Below are positions 58,558 to 64,000 of a stretch of DNA of 64,000 nt, one piece after another. The stretch spans positions 11,710,501 to 11,774,500 of the forward strand of contig NZ_CP084058.1 in assembly GCF_020215645.1 (NCBI RefSeq), in the 5' to 3' direction. The number at the start of each line of letters is the position of its first letter. Position 1 is the stretch's first letter. The position numbers were made by a program, and so were the translations under genes. The stretch comes from Nonomuraea gerenzanensis (GTDB taxonomy: Bacteria > Actinomycetota > Actinomycetes > Streptosporangiales > Streptosporangiaceae). The notes beneath the pieces are model-generated. The model was given only the letters and a program-made list of their open reading frames with translations. It made no database searches and was not told the DNA's origin.

Positions 58558-59964
58558 ATGGCCAAGACTGCCCCGAAGCCCGGATACCGCTGCGCCGAAT
58601 GCGGGTGGCGCACCACCAAGTGGGTCGGCAGGTGCGGGGAGTGCCAGGCTTGGGGCACGGTCGACGAGGAAGGCGCCAGGGCGGGCGTCAACGTCGTCCA
58701 GGCCGGGGCCACCACCGCTCCCGCCCTGCCCATCGGGCAGGTCAGGGCCGAGGTGGCGACCGCCCGCACCACCGGCGTGGCCGAGCTCGACCGGGTGCTG
58801 GGCGGCGGGCTGGTGCCCGGCGCGGTGGTGCTGCTGGCGGGCGAGCCCGGCATCGGCAAGTCCACGCTCCTGCTGGAGGCCGCCGCGCGCATCGCCGAGC
58901 GCGCGACCGTCCTGTACGTGACGGGCGAGGAGTCCGCGGCCCAGGTGCGCCTGCGGGCCGACCGCATCGGCGCGATCCAGGACCAGCTCTACCTGGCGGC
59001 GGAGACCGAGCTGTCGGCGCTGGTGACGCACGTGGAGAAGGTCCAGCCGAGGCTGCTGGTCGTCGACTCCGTCCAGACGATCGGCTCCGCGCAGGCCACC
59101 GGCGTGCCCGGCGGGGTGACGCAGGTGCGCGAGGTGGCGGCCAACCTCGTCCGGCTGGCCAAGGAGCGCAACATGGCCACCGTCCTCGTCGGCCACGTCA
59201 CCAAGGAGGGCTCCATCGCCGGCCCCCGCACGCTGGAGCACCTGGTCGACGTCGTGCTCAACTTCGAGGGCGACCGACACTCCCGGCTGCGCATGGTCCG
59301 CGCGATCAAGAACCGGTTCGGCCCCACCGACGAGATCGGCTGCTTCGACCTGCACGAGCGGGGCATCGAGGGCATCACCGACCCCAGCGGCCTGTTCGTC
59401 TCCCGGCGCAGCGAGCCGGTCCCCGGCACCTGCGTCACCGTCACGGTCGAGGGCACCCGCCCGCTGCCCGCCGAGGTCCAGGCCCTGGTGGCGCGCACCG
59501 AGGCGCAGCAGCCCCGGCGCACCTCGTCGGGGCTCGACACCTACCGCGTCCAGATGGTCCTCGCCGTCCTGGAGCGCCGGCTCAACGCCCGCCTCGGCGG
59601 CTGCGACGTGTTCACCGCCACCGTCGGCGGCATCAAGCTGGCCGACCCCGCCGTGGACCTGTCGGTCATGCTCGCCGTCGCCAGCGCCGCCGGCGACAAG
59701 CCGCTGCCCGCCGGGCTGGTCGCGCTGGGCGAGGTGGGCCTGGCGGGCGAGCTGCGCCCGGTGAAGGACGTGCGCAGGCGCCTCACGGAGGCGGCCCGCC
59801 TGGGCTTCAAGCGCGCCCTCGTGCCGGCCGGCTCGCTGGAGGAGGGCACGGGCAGGCGCGGCGGCCAGCGCTCCCTGGTGCCGGTCGGGCCGGTGGCGTT
59901 CGCGCCGGGCTTCGAGGTGGTCCAGGCGGAGAACGTCTGGGACGCTCTCACACACGTCACATAG
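58558..59964 (+). CDS. radA: DNA repair protein RadA
   Basis: This 468-residue RecA-like helicase/ATPase processes branched recombination intermediates. The N-terminal zinc finger is CAECGWRTTKWVGRCGEC, Walker A is GEPGIGKST, the RadA signature is KNRFG, and the C-terminal Lon-like domain has GGIKLADPAVDLSV and VALGEVGLAGELRPV. ATG 58558 gives the usual N-terminus. disA follows 15-39 bases later, the order conserved in many Gram-positives. RadA is known to restrain DisA activity. Confidence 0.95.
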   Translation: MAKTAPKPGYRCAECGWRTTKWVGRCGECQAWGTVDEEGARAGVNVVQAGATTAPALPIGQVRAEVATARTTGVAELDRVLGGGLVPGAVVLLAGEPGIGKSTLLLEAAARIAERATVLYVTGEESAAQVRLRADRIGAIQDQLYLAAETELSALVTHVEKVQPRLLVVDSVQTIGSAQATGVPGGVTQVREVAANLVRLAKERNMATVLVGHVTKEGSIAGPRTLEHLVDVVLNFEGDRHSRLRMVRAIKNRFGPTDEIGCFDLHERGIEGITDPSGLFVSRRSEPVPGTCVTVTVEGTRPLPAEVQALVARTEAQQPRRTSSGLDTYRVQMVLAVLERRLNARLGGCDVFTATVGGIKLADPAVDLSVMLAVASAAGDKPLPAGLVALGEVGLAGELRPVKDVRRRLTEAARLGFKRALVPAGSLEEGTGRRGGQRSLVPVGPVAFAPGFEVVQAENVWDALTHVT

Positions 59965-60003
59965 CGCGGCTAAGCTGAGGTGACCGATCGACACGGGGGT
60001 CAG

Positions 60004-61080
60004 GTGGATAGGAGTCTGGACGACCGCCGTCGCGAAGCCCTGGCCGCGGTAGCGCCGGGCACACCTCTGCGCGACGGCCTGGAGCGGATCCTGCGCGGGC
60101 AGACCGGCGGGCTGATCGTGCTGGGCTACAACAGGGTCGTCGAAGAGGTCTGCAGCGGCGGCTTCGAGCTCGACGTCGACTTCTCCGCCACCCGGCTGCG
60201 CGAGCTGGCCAAGATGGACGGCGCCATCGTGCTGAGCGACGACCACAAGATCGTCCGTGCCGCCGTGCACCTCGTCCCCGACCCCGCCATCCCCACCGAC
60301 GAGTCCGGCACCCGCCATCGCACCGCCCAGCGCGTCGCCAGGCAGACCGGCCTGCCGATCATCGCGATCAGCAAGTCGATGCGCATCATCGCCCTCTACC
60401 TCGACGGCATCCGCTACGTCCTGGAGGAGTCGGCCGCCATCCTGTCCAAGGCCAACCAGGCCCTGGCCACGCTTGAGCGCTACAAGCACCGCCTCGACGA
60501 GGTCTCCGGCACCCTGTCGGCCCTGGAGATCGAAGACCTGGTCACGGTCAGAGACGTCGCCGCCGTGGCGCAGCGCCTGGAGATGGTCCGCCGCATCTCC
60601 GACGAGATCAAGGGCTACGTCGTCGAGCTGGGCACGGACGGCCGCCTCCTGTCGTTGCAACTCGACGAGCTGGTCGCCGGCGTGGACTCCGAACGCGAGC
60701 TGGTCATCCGCGACTACCTCCCCGCCCCCTCCGGCCGCCGCCAGAAGCGCCTCATGGAGGCCCTGCACGAGCTGGACCAGCTCTCCGGCGCCGACCTCCT
60801 CGACCTCTCAGCCGTCGCCCACGTCCTCGGCCACAACGGCACCGACCAGCTCGAAACCCCCGTCTCCCCGCGCGGCTTCCGCCTCCTGGCCAAAGTCCCC
60901 CGCCTCCCTGCCACGGTCGTGGACCGACTGGTCAACCACTTCGGCGGCCTGCAAAAACTCCTGGCGGCCAGCATCGACGACCTGCAGGCGGTGGGCGGCG
61001 TCGGCGAATCCCGGGCCCGCAGCGTCCGCGAGGGCCTCTCCCGCCTGGCCGAATCCTCCATCCTCGAGCGCTACGTCTAA
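60004..61080 (+). CDS. disA: DNA integrity scanning protein DisA, c-di-AMP synthase
   Basis: This 358-residue diadenylate cyclase joins two ATP to c-di-AMP and monitors DNA. The N-terminal DAC domain has [10 protein letters not shown] with the DGA motif and [17 protein letters not shown] with the RHR motif. A helical linker ([19 protein letters not shown]) leads to a C-terminal helix-hairpin-helix ([26 protein letters not shown]) that binds branched DNA. GTG 60004 with GGGGGT upstream is preferred; GTG 59980 is an alternative. Confidence 0.93.
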   Translation: MDRSLDDRRREALAAVAPGTPLRDGLERILRGQTGGLIVLGYNRVVEEVCSGGFELDVDFSATRLRELAKMDGAIVLSDDHKIVRAAVHLVPDPAIPTDESGTRHRTAQRVARQTGLPIIAISKSMRIIALYLDGIRYVLEESAAILSKANQALATLERYKHRLDEVSGTLSALEIEDLVTVRDVAAVAQRLEMVRRISDEIKGYVVELGTDGRLLSLQLDELVAGVDSERELVIRDYLPAPSGRRQKRLMEALHELDQLSGADLLDLSAVAHVLGHNGTDQLETPVSPRGFRLLAKVPRLPATVVDRLVNHFGGLQKLLAASIDDLQAVGGVGESRARSVREGLSRLAESSILERYV

Positions 61081-61528
61081 AAGCAAGGTCTCGCTGATCG
61101 CTCGGGCGTTCTTTCGAAACCCAGCCCGCCCCAACCCCAGTTACCGGCTTGGCCGTTGGAAGCCCGCCCCGAATCTAGGGGGCCTCGCCTTCGGCTCGGG
61201 CTGTGTTCATCCGGGTCTCGTGGCTGCGCCACGAGACCCGGTGCGAAGGGCTTGCCAGCCCCTCGCGCTCCCCGGACGCAGCACCACGATCTTCGGTCCC
61301 AGATACGGAGCACGCCTCACGGGGCATCGCTCAAGGAGCGGACCCGAGGTCGCCGAGCCTGGCAATGGCAAAATACGTTCCCGAACACATTCCGCTCACC
61401 GAGGCGGGCGTCGTTGCCATCGCGCTGCAGCCCCCGCAGCTCGCGGCCTTTCTCACCAGCTCTCTCGCCGCCACCGACGATCTCTTACACCGCGCCGACC
61501 AGCTGCCGCGACAGCCGAGCAGAACACC
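61081..61528. other. 448-base region after disA
   Basis: No convincing gene is seen. It holds a strong hairpin at 61,211-61,241. An ORF of 75 codons from 61,365 (MAKYVPEHIPLTEAGVVAIA...) lacks a ribosome site and ends inside the converging gene. It looks like a short remnant or chance frame. Base composition is slightly less GC-rich than the genes around it. Confidence 0.5.
61211..61241. terminator. Strong hairpin downstream of disA
   Basis: A perfect 14-bp stem (CCGGGTCTCGTGGC / GCCACGAGACCCGG) with a 3-base loop lies 130 bases after disA. It may end the radA-disA transcript. The distance also allows a structural or regulatory RNA role. Confidence 0.6.
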
Positions 61529-62224
61529 TCAACGCAGATGGAAAACACCCTTCTCGGTCCGCATCCTGCCCATCCGCGCCACCGCCACATAAGTCCCCGG
61601 CAACGCGTTGGCGGACGGCGAGCGGCAGTCGGAGCTGGAGCGCCGCCGGTCCCACTCCAGCGACCGCACGTACGGCACCCCCCGCTGCAGTTCCTGAACG
61701 TCGGTGCCCTCACCGCTCACGCAGTCGGCCGTGGACCAGATGCGGTCGGCGCCCGAGGTGATGCGGATCTCCATGGCCCGTGGCCCCACGTCGGCCTTGC
61801 ACATCACCGAGCCGGTGTTGACCAGGGTGACGAGGAAGGTGGGGCGGGAGGCGCCGGCGTAGATCTGCTCCTTGCCACCCTGGAGGCTGAGCACCAGGTC
61901 CTTCTCCTCGCACGGCTCCCCGGGCCGCTTGGGGCGTTCGGAGGGGGTGGCCTTGGCGCTGGTCGTCGGGGACGGGCTGGCGGTGCCCAGGGCGAGCGTG
62001 CGCAGCCCGGCCAGGAGCGGGTCGACGCTCGGCGTGGCCTGGGCGGAGGCGCTGGCGCCCGCGCTCGGTGAGGACTGCGCGCTGGAGCTGCGTTCGGGGC
62101 CGCTGCCGCCGCTGGAGCACGCCCACGCCACAACGGCCACCACGACGAGCACGGCCACCAGCACGCTCATCCGGCGCCGCCAGTAGATGTCACCGCCGTC
62201 GCCACGCATCGTATCCGGGTCCAT
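61529..62224 (-). CDS. Membrane-anchored or secreted hypothetical protein with Ser/Ala-rich linker
   Basis: This is a 231-residue protein. A short basic cytoplasmic start (DIYWRRR) leads to one transmembrane helix (SVLVAVLVVVAVVAWA) followed by a Cys. A Ser/Ala/Pro-rich linker (about 40-95) and an extracellular domain with four Cys (EPCEEKD, SVMCKADVG, STADCVSGEG, SSSDCRSPS) follow. Strand pattern and TFLVTLVNTGSVMC suggest an Ig-like domain of the DUF4232 kind. Function unknown. The gene is divergent from mutY. Confidence 0.7.
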   Translation of the reverse strand: MDPDTMRGDGGDIYWRRRMSVLVAVLVVVAVVAWACSSGGSGPERSSSAQSSPSAGASASAQATPSVDPLLAGLRTLALGTASPSPTTSAKATPSERPKRPGEPCEEKDLVLSLQGGKEQIYAGASRPTFLVTLVNTGSVMCKADVGPRAMEIRITSGADRIWSTADCVSGEGTDVQELQRGVPYVRSLEWDRRRSSSDCRSPSANALPGTYVAVARMGRMRTEKGVFHLR

Positions 62225-62336
62225 ACAGCACAGAATGGTGAGCGGGCAACGACAAGGAGTGACGACACGCCGGTGGATGCCATCTCCTGGAACGTCGGCA
62301 CGCCAAGGGTTGGCATCGCCCCATACCCTTGACGGC

Positions 62337-63224
62337 GTGGTCGAGCCGAACCTCCTGCACACCGCCGTTCTCGACTGGTACGAGGACAACGCCCGGGATC
62401 TGCCGTGGCGGGCGCCCGACGCGACCCCGTGGGGGGTGCTGGTGAGCGAGATCATGCTCCAGCAGACCCCGGTCGTCCGCGTCCTGCCGATCTGGCACGA
62501 GTGGATGGAGCGGTGGCCGACCCCCAAGGCGCTGGCCGCCGAGCAGCCCGGCGAGGCCGTACGCCACTGGGGGCGGCTCGGTTACCCGCGGCGGGCGTTG
62601 CGCCTGCACGCGTGCGCCCGCGCCATCACCGAGGAGCACGGCGGCCAGGTGCCGTCGGACCACGCGACCCTGCTGGCTCTGCCCGGTATCGGCGAGTACA
62701 CGGCGGCGGCCGTCGCCAGTTTCGCCTTCGGCGGGCGGCACGCGGTGCTGGACACGAACGTGCGCAGGGTGTTCGCACGGGCGATCAGCGCGGAGGAGTA
62801 CCCGCCGACCGCCACCTCGGCGGCCGAGCGGCGGCTGGCGGAGAGCCTGCTGCCCGAGCTGGGCGCCGCCCGGTGGGGGGTGGCGGTGATGGAGCTGGGG
62901 GCGCTGGTGTGCTCGGCGCGGGCGCCGCGCTGCGCCGACTGCCCGATCACGCACGTGTGCGCGTGGCGGCTGGCGGGCAAGCCGCCGTACGCCGGGCCCG
63001 CCCGTAAGGGGCAGACGTACGCGGGCACCGACCGGCAGTGCCGGGGGCGGCTGCTGGCGGTGCTGCGCGAGGCCCACGGGCCGGTGCCGAAGGCGGCGCT
63101 GGACGTGGTGTGGGACGACTCCGTGCAGCGTGAGCGCGCGCTGGACGGGCTGGTGGCCGATGGGCTGGCCGAGGCGCTCGACGACGGCACCTACCGCCTG
63201 CCCCACTCCTCAGACCAGGGCTGA
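62337..63224 (+). CDS. mutY: A/G-specific adenine glycosylase MutY
   Basis: This 295-residue base-excision enzyme removes A opposite 8-oxoG. The catalytic Glu is in VSEIMLQQTPV, the helix-hairpin-helix is LPGIGEYTAAAV, the catalytic Asp is in VLDTNVRRVF, and the 4Fe-4S motif is CSARAPRCADCPITHVC. The C-terminal 8-oxoG-recognition domain of E. coli MutY is reduced to a short winged segment, as in other actinomycetes. The GTG start has no clear ribosome site, so the message may be leaderless. Confidence 0.93.
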   Translation: MVEPNLLHTAVLDWYEDNARDLPWRAPDATPWGVLVSEIMLQQTPVVRVLPIWHEWMERWPTPKALAAEQPGEAVRHWGRLGYPRRALRLHACARAITEEHGGQVPSDHATLLALPGIGEYTAAAVASFAFGGRHAVLDTNVRRVFARAISAEEYPPTATSAAERRLAESLLPELGAARWGVAVMELGALVCSARAPRCADCPITHVCAWRLAGKPPYAGPARKGQTYAGTDRQCRGRLLAVLREAHGPVPKAALDVVWDDSVQRERALDGLVADGLAEALDDGTYRLPHSSDQG

Positions 63225-63263
63225 GCCTCTTACGCCACTGGTGCGCGTGCGGAGGGTGGGCGG

Positions 63264-63653
63264 TCAGGCGTCGGGGTCGACTTCGGGGTGCGTGAACCGC
63301 ACGGGCTTGCCCAGCGAGCGGGCGTAGGCGATCTCGGCTCGGGTGCTGTCTCCGATGTGGTCGCCGACCACGAGCACCTCATCAGCGAGCCGGATCTTCG
63401 CTCGGTGCAGATCGTCGAGCCGGACCTTCAGCGCCCTGGCCGCGGCAGGATCGGACCAGAGTTCGTGCGGCGACTTCATGTCACAACCCGGCTTGACGAC
63501 GATCTTTCCGGCTGTGGTCTCCCGCAGATCGGCCTCGGTCATCTCGGCCATGAAGCGGGTGGAGCCGCAGATCACGACGATAGGCGGGAGGCTCAGCCGC
63601 TTCTTCGCGTCGGCGAGTTCCTCCTCGGGGGTGAGCGGTTGCGGGTATGACAC
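63264..63653 (-). CDS. Nucleoside 2-deoxyribosyltransferase-like protein
   Basis: This 129-residue protein has IVVICGSTRFMAEM near the start, the DLHRAKIRLADEVLVVGDHIGDST core and EIAYARSLGKPVRF. These are signatures of the Rossmann-like nucleoside deoxyribosyltransferase/DUF4406 group. The catalytic Glu may be in STRAEIAYA. GTG 63653 is chosen for AGGAG upstream. The substrate is unknown. It converges on mutY. Confidence 0.75.
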   Translation of the reverse strand: MSYPQPLTPEEELADAKKRLSLPPIVVICGSTRFMAEMTEADLRETTAGKIVVKPGCDMKSPHELWSDPAAARALKVRLDDLHRAKIRLADEVLVVGDHIGDSTRAEIAYARSLGKPVRFTHPEVDPDA

Positions 63654-63789
63654 CGGTTCTCCTGGTGGTGTGGTCCACGAGATGCCTGCGGAGACGAGAA
63701 CGAGGGTATCCAAGATCGTCTTATCGCGGACGACGTGGACACCCTCGCTGCGGCAGGTCATCGGATCGATGCGAGATCCCCTGAGCCCG

Positions 63790-63999
63790 CTAACGGACCC
63801 AGGGCGGCACGAGCCGCTCGTCGTCCTTCGGGGCCAGGTCGCAGGCGTCCGGCTCCGACACCCCGTCCGGGTTGTAGACCTGCGCCCCGGGCGGCGCGAC
63901 CACGACGGAGACGAACCCGCGCTCCCCGTCGGCGAACAACTGCCTGCTCACATCCGCGGGCAACACCATCGTGTCCCCCGCCCTCACCTCGTACCGCTC
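63790..63999 (-). CDS. Cupin-domain protein, C-terminal part (5' end outside window)
   Basis: The frame is open to the window edge and ends with a stop at 63,790. It shows ERYEVRAGDTMVLPADVSRQ, the second half of a small cupin barrel, then VSVVVAPPGAQVYNPDG and a short acidic tail. The beginning, including the first metal motif, lies beyond the window. Confidence 0.7.
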   Translation of the reverse strand, partial: ERYEVRAGDTMVLPADVSRQLFADGERGFVSVVVAPPGAQVYNPDGVSEPDACDLAPKDDERLVPPWVR

Positions 64000-64000
64000 A

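Noticed and set aside
61365..61592. 75-codon ORF starting MAKYVPEHIPL
   Set aside because: No ribosome site, no recognisable family, and its end overlaps a better-supported converging gene. It may be a remnant.

Overview
The window is high-GC DNA from a filamentous actinomycete. Overlapping stop/start codons, frequent GTG starts and relatives of Streptomyces developmental and terpene genes all point that way. The mix of cellulase modules, FolP2-like protein, small secreted proteins and family 2B encapsulin suggests the order Streptosporangiales (Nonomuraea-like). That placement is inferred from gene content alone. No rRNA, tRNA, CRISPR array, insertion sequence or phage gene was seen.

Layout. 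(1) 1-13,467 is a cellulose-degradation island. It opens with the end of a LacI-family regulator and a membrane Ser/Thr kinase. A GH12 glucanase, an AA10 copper monooxygenase with a His-rich membrane partner, a coupled GH48-GH9 pair and a GH6 exocellulase follow. Three perfect TGGGAGCGCTCCCA (CebR-type) boxes and two TGAAAGTTTCA boxes sit in the two divergent promoter regions. (2) 13,518-19,610 holds a FolP2-like protein, DUF1992, an RsbW-like ATPase, an epimerase, a zinc dehydrogenase and a chymotrypsin-fold protease with a chitin-binding tail. (3) 19,607-28,422 is a terpenoid locus. dxs and ispG diverge from a polyprenyl diphosphate synthase, ispH, a family 2B encapsulin shell protein (EshA-like, with a cyclic-nucleotide-binding domain) and a two-domain geosmin synthase. 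One locus thus carries precursor supply, chain elongation, a protein nanocompartment and the terminal cyclase. (4) 28,346-36,698 has a STAS protein, an NlpC/P60 hydrolase, three tandem 100-residue secreted paralogues each with its own promoter and terminator, a MarR/DJ-1 operon, a NERD-pseudokinase, a tandem FKBP-like lipoprotein, DUF2293 and a MmcQ/YjbR protein.

(5) 36,691-42,554 is a tightly overlapping kynurenine/3-hydroxyanthranilate catabolic operon. It contains an aldehyde dehydrogenase, a hydratase/decarboxylase, a RidA deaminase, 3-hydroxyanthranilate dioxygenase, an internally deleted ACMS decarboxylase, a solute-binding lipoprotein and kynureninase. (6) 42,696-58,256 is mixed housekeeping and regulation: dienelactone hydrolase, VanZ, GntR, DivIVA-like coiled coil, gamma-carbonic anhydrase, CsoR, a glycosyltransferase, an Rv0338c-like Fe-S oxidoreductase, TetR, a methyltransferase carrying a sevenfold in-frame repeat, and MerR-thioredoxin. 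(7) 58,558-64,000 holds radA-disA, a secreted hypothetical protein, mutY, a deoxyribosyltransferase-like protein and the end of a cupin protein.

The strongest candidate for an undescribed system is the encapsulin-terpenoid locus. The His-rich partner of the copper monooxygenase, the NERD-pseudokinase and the three small secreted proteins come next.
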